Assembly (NCBI RefSeq): GCF_014109825.1
Contig: NZ_CP059576.1
Location: 3,331,501 to 3,395,500 of the forward strand
Direction: 5' to 3'
DNA length: 64,000 nt
Source: Legionella sp. PC997
GTDB lineage: Bacteria; Pseudomonadota; Gammaproteobacteria; Legionellales; Legionellaceae
In this document: positions 1-9,207 of the stretch, in pieces
How positions within the stretch are numbered: the stretch's first letter is position 1
Layout: each line of letters starts with the position of its first letter
The notes under the pieces: model-generated
What the model saw: the letters and a program-made list of their open reading frames with translations, nothing else
What the model was told of the DNA's origin: nothing
Database searches by the model: none
Translations under genes and position numbers: made by a program

Positions 1-695
1 ATAAGAAGAGTGCTGCATTATTGGATAACGATTTAACCTCCGTAAGAAAAGAAGAATTAAAAAATAAATATGCAGAGCGTTATAACCAACGTAAAAGCGC
101 CGGATATTATGAAAGCTCTATTTTCCATAACTTACAGTATTTGGATAGAGTAGCTCTTGCAAATGAAGTAGCTGATATACGGAAACAAGCGGATGAGTTA
201 TGGATGGCTTTTTGCGCCTTAAAAGGTGTGGAGGAAGACTCTACACGCGGTCAATCAATTAGAAGGCATTGTTTAGAACTTTGTGTTTTAGAGAAAAAAA
301 TAGGCAATTGCGGGGAGTTTGCCACGTTGGCCTTTCACTATATCCAAAAAATGTACCCTGAACAACTTGAGGAAATGAATCTCACTGTCCTTGGTGTTAA
401 CATCAATAGACATGTGGTGGTCAGTCTGGGGAAAGATGAAGATCGAGTGATATGTGATCCTACGTTGAATCTTGTTTTTGAATTAAATAAAGAGCCTGAA
501 AAGTTACATAGCTTTAGTCAATCTCGCGGCAAAAACACTTATTATCCGTACAATCCCGAGTTTGATACGCTTAATCCTTTAGTCAATTATTCCCCAGAAG
601 GAATGCTTTCTCGGGAAGAGATAGAAGAATTAAACCAATTCAAAATAGAACAAAGTCAAGCTGTAAGTCCATCATCTACTCTAGGAAAAAATTGA
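1..695 (+). CDS. Putative Cys-His-Asp (transglutaminase/cysteine-protease-like) protein, 5' end cut off
   Basis: The reading frame is open to the left edge, so the true start lies outside the window; the first in-window start-like codon is TTG at 21. About 224 residues remain. Counting from that TTG, there is a Gly-Asn-Cys-Gly-Glu-Phe motif with Cys97 at the start of a helix-like stretch, then Asn-Arg-His131 on a hydrophobic strand, then Cys-Asp146-Pro. This Cys/His/Asp order and spacing is typical of transglutaminase-like or papain-like folds, including some Legionella effectors such as RavJ. The same GNC...H...DP layout recurs at 34022-34635 and 57149-57877. The rest is charged with no signal peptide, consistent with a cytosolic or translocated protein. 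Function and substrate are unknown; the catalytic reading is inferred from motif order only. Confidence 0.6.
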   Translation, partial: KKSAALLDNDLTSVRKEELKNKYAERYNQRKSAGYYESSIFHNLQYLDRVALANEVADIRKQADELWMAFCALKGVEEDSTRGQSIRRHCLELCVLEKKIGNCGEFATLAFHYIQKMYPEQLEEMNLTVLGVNINRHVVVSLGKDEDRVICDPTLNLVFELNKEPEKLHSFSQSRGKNTYYPYNPEFDTLNPLVNYSPEGMLSREEIEELNQFKIEQSQAVSPSSTLGKN

Positions 696-716
696 ATTTG
701 CAGCTTAGCAATGTCG

Positions 717-736
717 CCTGGTTGTCTCCAACCAGG
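717..736. terminator. Hairpin between two convergent genes
   Basis: An 8-bp perfect stem, CCTGGTTG at 717-724 and CAACCAGG at 729-736, with a 4-nt loop lies between the stop of the rightward gene at 695 and the stop of the leftward gene at 775. The following T-richness (aatttatc) is weak, so it may be a bidirectional terminator of modest strength. Confidence 0.5.
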
Positions 737-774
737 GCAATTTATCTATCATTAAAAATGAGTAATTTGTGACT

Positions 775-1425
775 TTAAATACCACATAGAGTGTTGCTGG
801 GTACGTCCTTTTCAAGCATCAGCTCCACATTAGGATAGCTAGTTAGGAAATTTATACCTGCATCAATCTCACTCAGTTGTTTATCCCCTATAAATCGTGC
901 ATCTACATAAACACTATAGGTAGCAATGGATAAAACGAGTGCCGACAAGAGGGTCATTCCTATTCCTAAAAGAGCAATACCTAAGGGGCCAGTTACTGCA
1001 GCAGCCCCAAATAAAACAACACCCAGAGCAGCTGCCGAAGTCACAATTGAATTCGCGAACACGTTGCATCCAGAAAAACACTTTTCTAGATTCTTATGTT
1101 CTTCAACCTCATCTTTTAATAATGAAAATTTATTGTTCAATACATTAAAATGCTGACTTCCATCGAAGGAAGGATTGGATATTGCTTCTTTAATCACCTC
1201 CTGAATGAGTTTATCCATCGAGTCAATTTGTTGAGCCTCGGTAACTTTTTTTAACTCCTCAAGACTTGATATCATGCGAGAAGCTTGCTTCTTTAAGTTC
1301 AATAAAGCTTTGTATCGAGTTAGTTCCCAATTCAAAGTATCGGTGTCATCAAGCTTGTCTTGAATTGCTTTTTCAAGGGTTGTCGGAAAAAAACGCGGAA
1401 AATATATTTTGGAATAAAAAATCAT
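775..1425 (-). CDS. Hypothetical membrane protein, coiled-coil N-terminus and two hydrophobic segments
   Basis: This is a 216-residue protein without a recognised family. Residues about 15-115 are charged and probably helical or coiled-coil. They are followed by two closely spaced hydrophobic stretches rich in Gly, Ala and Leu (about residues 125-170), which look like a transmembrane hairpin, and a short polar tail. It has no N-terminal signal peptide. The ATG at 1425 has only a weak upstream Shine-Dalgarno sequence. Charged helices followed by a membrane hairpin recur in Legionella effectors that sit in host membranes, but no diagnostic motif supports that here. It stands alone, convergent with the preceding gene and upstream of nothing obvious. 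Confidence 0.6.
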   Translation of the reverse strand: MIFYSKIYFPRFFPTTLEKAIQDKLDDTDTLNWELTRYKALLNLKKQASRMISSLEELKKVTEAQQIDSMDKLIQEVIKEAISNPSFDGSQHFNVLNNKFSLLKDEVEEHKNLEKCFSGCNVFANSIVTSAAALGVVLFGAAAVTGPLGIALLGIGMTLLSALVLSIATYSVYVDARFIGDKQLSEIDAGINFLTSYPNVELMLEKDVPSNTLCGI

Positions 1426-1616
1426 AATTTAATTAGATGATTAACATTTTGGCATTATAAAAACTTAATGTGAGTTTTCAAGTATAATTAACTTAACCTC
1501 TCCGGAAACTCCGGTTTTCATTTTCCAGATGATTTGCAAAATACTCTGTTGGCCTTTAGCACGGAAAATGCACCCTGTAACCCAGGAATTTGCGTGAAAG
1601 CCCAGGTTACGTCCAA

Positions 1617-2546
1617 TCAAGGTAAGGCAAAATGCCAATTCATGGCTTTAGACAAGCCTTCAAGCATGATTTCGCCACGAATACTGTTGCCCTTAGCATT
1701 TACTCGCGGACTTAATACTACAATCCCAGCTTTCCCAGGAACAACCGCAATGGTATAGCCCGATACCCCGCTTTTAGCCGGCATTCCAGTTTTAACCATA
1801 TGGGTTCCTGTCTCATCATAGAGTCCACACGTTGCCATAATTGCCAAAGTAATTTTAGCGGTTTCGGTGGAAATGATTTGCTCCCCGTTGTCAGGATTTC
1901 GTCCTGCATTGGCTAATAGAGTAGGTAGAAAAAGCATCTGCTCTAACTTAGCTTCATAGGAACATAGGGCAAAATATAAATCCAAAGTTTCATGAACATC
2001 TGCTCTAAGGTTATTCCTACTCTTTAATAAATAAGCGAGTGCACGATTGCGATTACCAGTACGTTTTTCAGAAGCAAAAACTAAAGGATTAATACTCAGG
2101 CGTTGATTAAATAATTTTTGCGTCCAATGTTCTAACCATCCAAATTGTTGCTCGCCCTTGCCTGGAATTTGTGAACATAAAGTAATTGCCCCTGCATTCA
2201 GCATTGGATTTGAGGGTTTAGGTCCAAATTGTTCTAAGCGGGTAATCGAAGCAAAATCATCCCCAGAGGGCTCAACTTTAACCCATTCGAACACCTGTTC
2301 ATCGCCAAACTCTTCAAGTAACCCAATCAAAGGGATCATCTTAGAGGTACTTTGCAATGTCACCGGATTTAAAAGGTTATTGCTGTATGAAAGAGGATCC
2401 CCTCCCAAAGGTTGGACAGCAATTGCGGTTAAATCTGCATCCACATTAGCAAGTTCAGGAATATAATCTGCTGTCTTACCTTCTTGATTCAACTCAGCGG
2501 CACGAACTAAATCCTCTAGCAAATTGATAGTAAGCAATGATGACAT
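1617..2546 (-). CDS. glsA: Glutaminase
   Basis: Hydrolyses L-glutamine to glutamate and ammonia in the cytoplasm. The protein has the bacterial glutaminase fold related to serine beta-lactamases: the nucleophile motif Ser-Thr-Ser-Lys (SxxK) follows a Leu-Gln, and the family blocks around 'NPMLNAGAI' and 'NPDNGEQ', and the C-terminal 'SGVSGYTIAVVPGKAGI' block, are all present. The ATG at 2546 is preferred because an AAGGA sits 4-5 bases before it and it gives 309 residues, the usual family length; an upstream ATG at 2573 would add nine residues with no ribosome-binding site. It is a single gene divergent from yacG. The ammonia and glutamate fit an amino-acid-consuming organism. Identification is firm. 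Confidence 0.95.
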   Translation of the reverse strand: MSSLLTINLLEDLVRAAELNQEGKTADYIPELANVDADLTAIAVQPLGGDPLSYSNNLLNPVTLQSTSKMIPLIGLLEEFGDEQVFEWVKVEPSGDDFASITRLEQFGPKPSNPMLNAGAITLCSQIPGKGEQQFGWLEHWTQKLFNQRLSINPLVFASEKRTGNRNRALAYLLKSRNNLRADVHETLDLYFALCSYEAKLEQMLFLPTLLANAGRNPDNGEQIISTETAKITLAIMATCGLYDETGTHMVKTGMPAKSGVSGYTIAVVPGKAGIVVLSPRVNAKGNSIRGEIMLEGLSKAMNWHFALP

Positions 2547-2699
2547 AAGATCCTTAGACTCAAAAAGCAGCATTATGATAAATTTAGCACATTAAAACAA
2601 ATAAATTTGCAATACGAATTAATTTGGAGAAGCCCATAATGATCTGTTTATGCTAAAATCAAAATTTATATTAAACCTCTTTTGTAAAGATTAAAGATC

Positions 2700-2894
2700 A
2701 TGAACATCGATAAAATCACTTGTCCTATTTGTGGGAAACAAAATACCTGGCGTCCGGATAACCAGTTCAAACCTTTTTGCTCACATCGATGTAAGCTTAT
2801 TGACTTGGGTGAATGGGCTAGTGAAACAAGAAAAATTTCTGGCCCCCCAATTGATCCAGACCTCATTGTGGATGTTCATAATGGTGAAGACTAA
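2700..2894 (+). CDS. yacG: DNA gyrase inhibitor / zinc-binding protein YacG
   Basis: A 64-residue protein with the complete YacG signature: Cys-Pro-x-Cys-Gly-Lys near the N-terminus, then Trp-Arg-Pro-x-Asn, Pro-Phe-Cys-Ser-x-Arg-Cys-Lys, Ile-Asp-Leu-Gly-x-Trp. The four cysteines (CxxC and CxxxC) bind one zinc ion. In Escherichia coli YacG binds GyrB and inhibits gyrase. Length and motif spacing match the family, so identification is secure although the physiological role is poorly understood. The gene is monocistronic here, between divergent glsA and the convergent desaturase gene. Confidence 0.95.
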   Translation: MNIDKITCPICGKQNTWRPDNQFKPFCSHRCKLIDLGEWASETRKISGPPIDPDLIVDVHNGED

Positions 2895-2928
2895 TAGTTT
2901 TTCTTAATTCAATAGAACCCAAAGATCA

Positions 2929-3831
2929 TTATTTAATTGATTTTTGTTTTAGTTGTTCTTCGGTAGGCAACTTGATTTCTTGAACTAGACCAATACATGA
3001 GAGTAAATATATTAATATATAAGATAGATCTATCTGCCATTTTTTTAGCCCATGTCTGGCGGAGCTTGGAAAAGCATGATGTCCATTATGCCAACCCTCG
3101 CCATAAGCAAGAATTGCCAAAAGCCAATTATTTTTACTGTTGTCCTGCGTTTTAAAATCTTTTCTTCCCCAAATGTGACAAACTGAATTAATGGACCAGG
3201 TAACATGTTGTTGGAAACAGATTCTGACAAATCCACAAACAATAACCCCTTCCCAGAACGAATACCAATTCATGTACAACAATCCATTGATAATTCCGGG
3301 AACAATTATCCCACTCAGGGCAATAAGGCTATAGTGTTTGTTTATAAACAATAAATCGCGATCGCGAAGCAAATCGCCTAAATAATATCGCCAGTTCTCT
3401 AGGGTGTGGTCGACCATCCATCCCATATGGGCGTGATAAAAACCATATAGCCACCCTTTCTTTGTCGAAAGAGGTGAATGCGGATCAAACTGGGTTTCTG
3501 TATATTTATGATGTCTTCGGTGAGCGGCTATCCAAAAGAATGGAGGACCTTCATAAGCCATACAACCAAAACAAGCAAACACAATCTTCACCCATCGCTT
3601 TGTTTTGAATGAATGATGCGTTAACAAACGGTGAAAACCGATCGTAATTCCTAAAACAGTACAACTGTAACAAATCAAAAATAATACTAATGTACCCATA
3701 CTGATATTAAATAACATCCCTGAAATAATACTATAGAGGGTCACTATTAAAGGGATCCCAATGATGGCTCTACTGTATCGCTTTTCCGAACTGGTTAAAC
3801 CACGATACAAATGCAATTCGGTCTGATTCAT
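2929..3831 (-). CDS. Acyl-CoA/acyl-lipid fatty acid desaturase (delta-9 type)
   Basis: An integral-membrane di-iron desaturase of 300 residues. The three histidine boxes are visible: His-Arg-Leu-Leu-Thr-His after the second hydrophobic segment, His-Arg-Arg-His-His followed by Lys-Tyr-Thr-Glu, and Gly-Trp-His-Asn-Gly-His-His near the C-terminus. Four to five hydrophobic segments surround them, as in stearoyl-CoA-type desaturases. It would introduce a cis double bond into a saturated acyl chain using oxygen and an electron donor. It is transcribed divergently from the fatty acyl-AMP ligase/ACP-oxoamine synthase pair at 4123-7441, so it may supply an unsaturated acyl chain to that pathway; that link is inference from position only. 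Confidence 0.92.
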   Translation of the reverse strand: MNQTELHLYRGLTSSEKRYSRAIIGIPLIVTLYSIISGMLFNISMGTLVLFLICYSCTVLGITIGFHRLLTHHSFKTKRWVKIVFACFGCMAYEGPPFFWIAAHRRHHKYTETQFDPHSPLSTKKGWLYGFYHAHMGWMVDHTLENWRYYLGDLLRDRDLLFINKHYSLIALSGIIVPGIINGLLYMNWYSFWEGVIVCGFVRICFQQHVTWSINSVCHIWGRKDFKTQDNSKNNWLLAILAYGEGWHNGHHAFPSSARHGLKKWQIDLSYILIYLLSCIGLVQEIKLPTEEQLKQKSIK

Positions 3832-4122
3832 AACTAGTTTTTATAGAAGACTTGTTAAGTCACTCCAGAGTGGTTTTTTTTAAATATAGGTAATGAATTT
3901 CCACAATTCAACCAAATAGAGCAATATTTATACACAAATTTCCGATCATACGAGGTACTCCAATTCCTGGACTCAATAGTTTGGAGCCCTCCTTCTGTCA
4001 AAAATATCATCAAAATCTGACTATTTTTTGAACATTTCCAAAAAACGACTACACTCATAAAATATGAGAAAACAATGATAGAGATGAATTGTATTTTGTA
4101 TTTGTAACTATTTGGTTGTGAA

Positions 4123-5946
4123 ATGAACGCAAGGAAAAAAATTGAAAATATAGTTGAGCTGTTCAAAGAACGGGCTTTCGCAAACCCATCAGCTCCCTTA
4201 TATTACTTTTCAACAACGGGGCTGTTTGAAAACAGTGAACAATATACTTACGGGGAACTTCAACAAAAAATTTATTCTATAGCGGCATTGATTCAACAAT
4301 ATGCTAAACCTGGAGACCGTGTGTTGTTGATTTTTACGCCCGGCATTGATTATATAGTCACTTTTTGGGCTTGCTTATTTTCTGGTGTACTTGCAGTACC
4401 CGCATACCCTCCATTTGATAAAAGTACTGTTGAAAAATTACAAGCAATTATTAACAACTCGAAACCATCTATTATCCTATCCAACACAGAAATAACCCAA
4501 AAAATTAAAAAATTGGGATTTATAAAAAATCTTGCCTCTATTCCTTTAATTCAAAAATTTGTGAGTAAATTTTCTACAAAAATAGACCATCTAATGGAAT
4601 GGGATTTTCAAAATTTCCGCTGGGTTGACATCAATAAGGCTACCATTGCAATGGCTGATTTATATAAACCTTTATCATTTAAAGGTTCCGATATGTGTTA
4701 TTTACAGTATACCTCGGGCTCAACCGCTTTGCCTAAAGGTGTCATCGTACGACATGGAAACCTATTAGATAATTTGAGCTTAGTTTATGAAACTATAGGA
4801 AAAACAAGCAAAGAACGGATGGTTTCCTGGTTACCCCCATATCATGATATGGGATTAATCGGCAATTTATTGTTCCCTGTATATACAGACTTTAGTATTT
4901 TTATGATGTCCCCTATTTCATTTCTTAAGCATCCTTACCTATGGTTAAAAGCCATTTCTGATTTTAAGGCCAATATCAGTGGGGGACCCAATTTTGCGTA
5001 TGAAATCTGCGAAAAAAGGATCAATGAACAATTTATTGAACCTAATTTTCAATTAGATTCATGGAGAGTGGCATACAACGGAGCAGAATATATTAATCAT
5101 AAAACTTTAAATAATTTTTATAACAAATTTAGTCAATATGGATTTCAAAAAAAATCTTTTTATCCAATTTATGGGTTGGCTGAGTCAACCGTATTTGTTA
5201 GTGGCCACAAAAATGGGCATGAGCATCCGCAATTTTTGAATATAGAAATGGATTCCTTACATCAAAATAAGGTGGTGCTTGCTGATGAAGCGAATAATAA
5301 TACACAAAGCGTTCTTGTGGGATGTGGTAAACCCATGGTCCCTGTAGTGATCGTATCTAAACCTCCTTTTAGAAGATGTGCCGAAGGTGATATTGGAGAA
5401 ATTTGGTTGTGTGGCCCAAGTGTTACCTCAGGCTATTGGGAAAATGAGCAGGCAACCCAGGAATCATTTCATGCAGATATCGATTCAGAGACTACCAAAT
5501 ATCTTAGAACGGGTGACTTAGGATTTTTATATAAAGATAATTTATTTATTACCGGAAGAATAAAAGAACTTATTATAATCAATGGTAAGAATCACTATCC
5601 CTATGACATTGAAATACACCTTGGATCTTCAGATTCACGTTTGAAAACGGGTTGTATCGCTGCATTTTCTGTTAACATGGACAATTCGGAGCAATTGGCT
5701 ATTGTCGCCGAAGTCAGACAACTGTTCCCTAATAATGAACTTGAAGACATTGTTAACACAATAAAATCAAATATTAGTTCAAGCTTTGGCTTAAGCCCTC
5801 AGTTCATTGCCTTATTACCTCCTAAAAAAATTCCTAAAACTACTAGTGGTAAATTGAGAAGAAACATCATTAAAAAATTAGTGACTGATAATGAGTTACC
5901 CCCCCTTTTTGTATGGCAATCTGGAAGTAAAGACTATGATAAGTAA
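4123..5946 (+). CDS. Fatty acyl-AMP ligase (FAAL)
   Basis: A 607-residue ANL-superfamily adenylating enzyme. The P-loop-like motif Thr-Ser-Gly-Ser-Thr...Pro-Lys-Gly is at about 197-206. The 'VPAYPP' block (about 91), the 'WLPPYHDMGLIG' block, 'YGLAEST', 'RTGDLG' and the C-terminal 'TTSGKLRR' are all present. The YPP and PPYHDMGLIG blocks are characteristic of FAALs, which activate a free fatty acid as an acyl-adenylate and load it on an acyl carrier protein instead of CoA. Its last codons overlap the start of the next gene, which begins with a carrier-protein domain, so the acceptor is very likely that ACP. The ATG at 4123 has only a weak ribosome-binding site. Confidence 0.93.
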   Translation: MNARKKIENIVELFKERAFANPSAPLYYFSTTGLFENSEQYTYGELQQKIYSIAALIQQYAKPGDRVLLIFTPGIDYIVTFWACLFSGVLAVPAYPPFDKSTVEKLQAIINNSKPSIILSNTEITQKIKKLGFIKNLASIPLIQKFVSKFSTKIDHLMEWDFQNFRWVDINKATIAMADLYKPLSFKGSDMCYLQYTSGSTALPKGVIVRHGNLLDNLSLVYETIGKTSKERMVSWLPPYHDMGLIGNLLFPVYTDFSIFMMSPISFLKHPYLWLKAISDFKANISGGPNFAYEICEKRINEQFIEPNFQLDSWRVAYNGAEYINHKTLNNFYNKFSQYGFQKKSFYPIYGLAESTVFVSGHKNGHEHPQFLNIEMDSLHQNKVVLADEANNNTQSVLVGCGKPMVPVVIVSKPPFRRCAEGDIGEIWLCGPSVTSGYWENEQATQESFHADIDSETTKYLRTGDLGFLYKDNLFITGRIKELIIINGKNHYPYDIEIHLGSSDSRLKTGCIAAFSVNMDNSEQLAIVAEVRQLFPNNELEDIVNTIKSNISSSFGLSPQFIALLPPKKIPKTTSGKLRRNIIKKLVTDNELPPLFVWQSGSKDYDK

Positions 5947-7441
5947 AGAACACCTTACCGTTTGCAAAATCGAAGATTATTTACAAAGTAGTATTGCAAA
6001 CATTTTAAATCAGCCTAAAGAAAATATTGATACAACATCCGCTTTAATCAATTTTGGGTTTGATTCTTTGCACGTCCAACAATTCATTGCCAATATTGAA
6101 GATGGCTTACAAATTACAGTCGACAATGATTTAATCATTAATTTCGAAAATATTAGAGGGCTTGCTGGCTATTTGCTAGAGTGCATTAATGAACAACAAG
6201 CAAAACCCGATTTGAGCAGTTTTTTTGATACCAAACTCAAGAGCATAGAAACAATTAATGGGAATTATACCGAGTTTAAAGCATACCCCCCTTATCTGCA
6301 GCTGAAGAAGTTACAAGCAAACCTCGGTAATACTATTTTTTTTGATGCCCAACAAGGAGCTTCCAATAGTACATGCATTATTAATGGAAAAGAATACATT
6401 AATTTTACCTCTTATAACTATTTGGGTCTGGCCTCTCATCCAGAGGTTATTGCAGCAAGCTGTGAAGCAATTAAAACCTATGGTACCTCTGTTTCTGCAA
6501 GCCGGCTTGTCTCTGGACAAAAAGTAATTCATCAAGAATTGGAGGCTGAATTAGCGAAGCTGTTGGGAGTTGAAGATGCAATCGTATTTACGAGTGGCCA
6601 TGCTACCAATGTTATGACCATTGCTCATCTCTATGGACCGGATGATTTAATATTGCATGATGAACTGGCCCATAACAGCCTGGTCTTAGGTGCAGTTTAT
6701 TCTCGAGCCACACGCATTGCTTTTCCGCACAACGATTGGCAGGCTATTGATACTATTTTAACTAAAGATCGGGATTTTTATAAAAGAGTTTTAATTGTTG
6801 TCGAAGGTGTTTATAGCATGGATGGTGATATCGCGAAACTCCACGAACTCATTAGCATAAAAAACCGTCATGGTGCCTGGCTCATGGTAGACGAAGCGCA
6901 TTCCATGGGCGTTCTTGGAAAAACCGGCAAGGGTATTAGTGAGCACTATGGCATTAATTCCACGGATGTAGAAATATGGATGGGAACTTTAAGTAAATCT
7001 TTTGCAAGTTGTGGGGGCTATATTGCAGGTAAAAAAGAGTTAATTGAATACTTAAAATATACCTGTCCTGGGTTTGTATTTACCGTAGGATTACCTCCAG
7101 CCAATACCGCTGCCTCTTTAGCCTCAATAAAAATCATGGAAAGAGAACCCGAGCGAATAAAGCGATTAAATGAGTTGAGTCAGTTGGCAAGAGAGACCGC
7201 AATTCAATATGGTTTCGATATAGGATTAAATGAGAGTACACCTATTTTACCCATTATTTTGGGAGACTCGAAAAAATGCATCACTACCTCAAAACAATGT
7301 TTTCAACAAGGATTGAATGTTAAACCCATTATATATCCTGCAGTTCCTGAAAATTCAGCTCGATTACGATTTTTTATTACCGCTATTCATACACCCGAAC
7401 AAATTCTAAAATCGTTAGAAATTTTATCCCAATCAATTTGA
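5936..7441 (+). CDS. Acyl carrier protein fused to alpha-oxoamine synthase (serine palmitoyltransferase/KBL-like)
   Basis: A 501-residue fusion. Residues about 10-85 are an acyl carrier domain with the phosphopantetheine serine in Gly-Phe-Asp-Ser-Leu. After a linker, the remainder is a PLP-dependent alpha-oxoamine synthase with 'TSYNYLGLASHP', 'SRLVSGQ', 'VDEAHSMGVLG' and the PLP lysine in Thr-Leu-Ser-Lys-Ser-Phe. Such enzymes condense an acyl thioester with an amino acid, losing CO2, to give an alpha-aminoketone. The ATG at 5936 is chosen: it has a GGAAG ribosome-binding site and overlaps the ligase gene by 11 bases, implying coupled translation; an earlier in-frame ATG at 5891 lies deep in the ligase gene. 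The pair could make a long-chain 3-ketosphinganine-like aminoketone (inference). Confidence 0.9.
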   Translation: MISKEHLTVCKIEDYLQSSIANILNQPKENIDTTSALINFGFDSLHVQQFIANIEDGLQITVDNDLIINFENIRGLAGYLLECINEQQAKPDLSSFFDTKLKSIETINGNYTEFKAYPPYLQLKKLQANLGNTIFFDAQQGASNSTCIINGKEYINFTSYNYLGLASHPEVIAASCEAIKTYGTSVSASRLVSGQKVIHQELEAELAKLLGVEDAIVFTSGHATNVMTIAHLYGPDDLILHDELAHNSLVLGAVYSRATRIAFPHNDWQAIDTILTKDRDFYKRVLIVVEGVYSMDGDIAKLHELISIKNRHGAWLMVDEAHSMGVLGKTGKGISEHYGINSTDVEIWMGTLSKSFASCGGYIAGKKELIEYLKYTCPGFVFTVGLPPANTAASLASIKIMEREPERIKRLNELSQLARETAIQYGFDIGLNESTPILPIILGDSKKCITTSKQCFQQGLNVKPIIYPAVPENSARLRFFITAIHTPEQILKSLEILSQSI

Positions 7442-7472
7442 CGAGCAATAAATATTTATCGCATTTAGGTCA

Positions 7473-8798
7473 TTATTTTAAATTCCCTTCCGGATGAACA
7501 ACACCTTTGGGGTAAATGCGTACTTTAATAATTTTTGAAGGCGTTGCTTTTTCAATTTTGGCATTAAATTCTGGGAATTCAATGCTTTCCCCTTCTTTAG
7601 GTAAGTACCCTAGTCGATGAAGGAATAATCCATTTAAAATATCAATTTCATCTTCTACATCAATCTCTTGATTAATTGCTTGTTCTAAAAAATAAATCGA
7701 GCAATTCCCCGAGGCAGAGATGCTTCCATCCTCATTTAAGACCCAATCCACTTTAGTACGATGAAATTCATCTTTAATACGGCCCAGCATTACTTGAAGC
7801 AAATTATCAAGAGTGACAAAGCCCAGAATGCTTCCTTTGCCACTGTACACCACAGCAAAATGAGACATTCCTTCACGAAATTTGTTTAATAAATCTAAAG
7901 CAGGTACACGACGGGATATTTTAAGAACGGGTCTAAGTAGTGAGTGCAGTTCTTTGATTTCGCCCTGCTGATAGAAAATGGGCAGTAAATCTTTTACATG
8001 AATAATACCGATCACCTCTTTTTTATCTGGATCATAAACCGGATATCGACTGTAACGATGCTGCATGATCACATCGATAATGTGTTGTATGGGCTTATTT
8101 AGGTTAATCATAATCATTTCTTCACTAGATCGCATAACTTCAGTGACCTTAAGGTCGGCTAAATCAAGAGTATGTTCAATAATTTCGACTTCTTCTTCAG
8201 TAAGCTCACCATGTAAATGACTGGCGCCCAAGAGCAATTTGATTTCCTCGGTGGAGTGAAAATATTCTGTATGATGAACTTCATCTAATTTAAAAACTTT
8301 TAAAAGAAAATTAGAGCAGTTATTAAGTATCCATATAGCCGGATACATTATCCAATAAAAGCCATATAAAGGAAGGGCCGTCCATACCGATACTCGTTCT
8401 GATTGACGAACTGCAAGGGATTTAGGCATTAACTCTCCCACCACTATATGAAGAAAGGAAATAAATGAAAATGCCACAAAAAAAGCAATTACTGTAATTA
8501 ATCGTGGGGAGTCTATACCAATAAAAAGTAGAACAGGCTTTAGTAATTCGGCAAAAGCAGGTTCACCTACCCATCCCAATCCAAGAGATGCGATAGTGAT
8601 TCCGAGCTGGCATGCAGATAAATAAGCATCAAGATGTTTATGAATATGAACTAAAATAGTTCCTCGCAAACCATAATTATCCTTGATTGCCTCGACGCGA
8701 GTAGCACGAAGTTTTACCATGCCGAATTCAGCAGCAACAAAAAATGCATTGAGTAAAACCAACAGGAATGCCAACAAAACCTGTACTAAGTGAATCAC
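7473..8798 (-). CDS. CNNM/CorC-type membrane protein with CBS domains (TlyC/'hemolysin' family)
   Basis: A 441-residue protein with the DUF21/CNNM membrane module (residues about 1-190, starting with a hydrophobic helix followed by 'NAFFVAAEFGMVKLR'). Next come a pair of CBS domains (about 205-335, including 'RYSRYPVYD' and 'IGIIHVKDL') and a C-terminal CorC_HlyC domain (about 345-430, with 'GLFLHRLGYLPKEGE'). The family is linked to magnesium or other divalent-cation efflux; the old hemolysin name is not informative. The start is GTG at 8798, with AAGGA seven bases upstream. The small gene at 8822-9019 ends 23 bases upstream on the same strand, so the two are probably co-transcribed. Confidence 0.92.
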   Translation of the reverse strand: MIHLVQVLLAFLLVLLNAFFVAAEFGMVKLRATRVEAIKDNYGLRGTILVHIHKHLDAYLSACQLGITIASLGLGWVGEPAFAELLKPVLLFIGIDSPRLITVIAFFVAFSFISFLHIVVGELMPKSLAVRQSERVSVWTALPLYGFYWIMYPAIWILNNCSNFLLKVFKLDEVHHTEYFHSTEEIKLLLGASHLHGELTEEEVEIIEHTLDLADLKVTEVMRSSEEMIMINLNKPIQHIIDVIMQHRYSRYPVYDPDKKEVIGIIHVKDLLPIFYQQGEIKELHSLLRPVLKISRRVPALDLLNKFREGMSHFAVVYSGKGSILGFVTLDNLLQVMLGRIKDEFHRTKVDWVLNEDGSISASGNCSIYFLEQAINQEIDVEDEIDILNGLFLHRLGYLPKEGESIEFPEFNAKIEKATPSKIIKVRIYPKGVVHPEGNLK

Positions 8799-8821
8799 TT
8801 ATAGTTCCTTACCGAAAAGCG

Positions 8822-9019
8822 CTAGGGGGTTTTATCCTTTTTAAGGGACTCTTTCCATGCTTGCTCTTCAGACTCGGTTGAAAAAATTTCTGTGTCTGAT
8901 TTTTTCGACAAATCTTCCGCTACTTTTTTATGTTTAGGAACAGGCATGCCACGCGGTTCATTTCGAACTTTATTGACTCGTTCCACTGCATGTGGCTGGG
9001 GATTCAAATAGTTTTTCAT
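8822..9019 (-). CDS. Small charged hypothetical protein upstream of the CNNM/CBS gene
   Basis: A 65-residue, Lys/Glu/Pro-rich protein without cysteine or a membrane segment. An AAAGGAC ribosome-binding site six bases before the ATG supports it as a real gene, and its stop is 23 bases from the start of the CNNM/CBS gene, suggesting one transcript. No family is recognised. Composition suggests an intrinsically disordered protein. Confidence 0.6.
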   Translation of the reverse strand: MKNYLNPQPHAVERVNKVRNEPRGMPVPKHKKVAEDLSKKSDTEIFSTESEEQAWKESLKKDKTP

Positions 9020-9207
9020 ATAAGTCCTTTCTAAAGTTTCACTATAAATATAAGTATAGACCTCTCCACTAAAGTAAGCATATGAGTTGAAAAGGTCAGA
9101 ATTTGCATGAATTTACCAAATGGAGCAAATCTTAGCCTTGGCCTGCACCGTGGAACCGAGAGAAATGGGTGCTAAACCAGGTTTACTGCTCTTCCCAGCA
9201 CAGATTA

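Noticed and set aside
1502..1514. CCGGA-AAC-TCCGG hairpin followed by TTTT
   Set aside because: The T-run is on the rightward strand, where no gene ends upstream; probably chance, or a weak bidirectional element.
3857..3880. CACTC-CA-GAGTG followed by T8, terminator-like
   Set aside because: No rightward gene ends before it and the stem is only five base pairs; it lies in the intergenic space between the divergent desaturase and ligase genes.
3855..4166. 103-residue leftward frame over the desaturase/ligase spacer
   Set aside because: It overlaps the start of the ligase gene, has AT-rich low-complexity composition and no ribosome-binding site.
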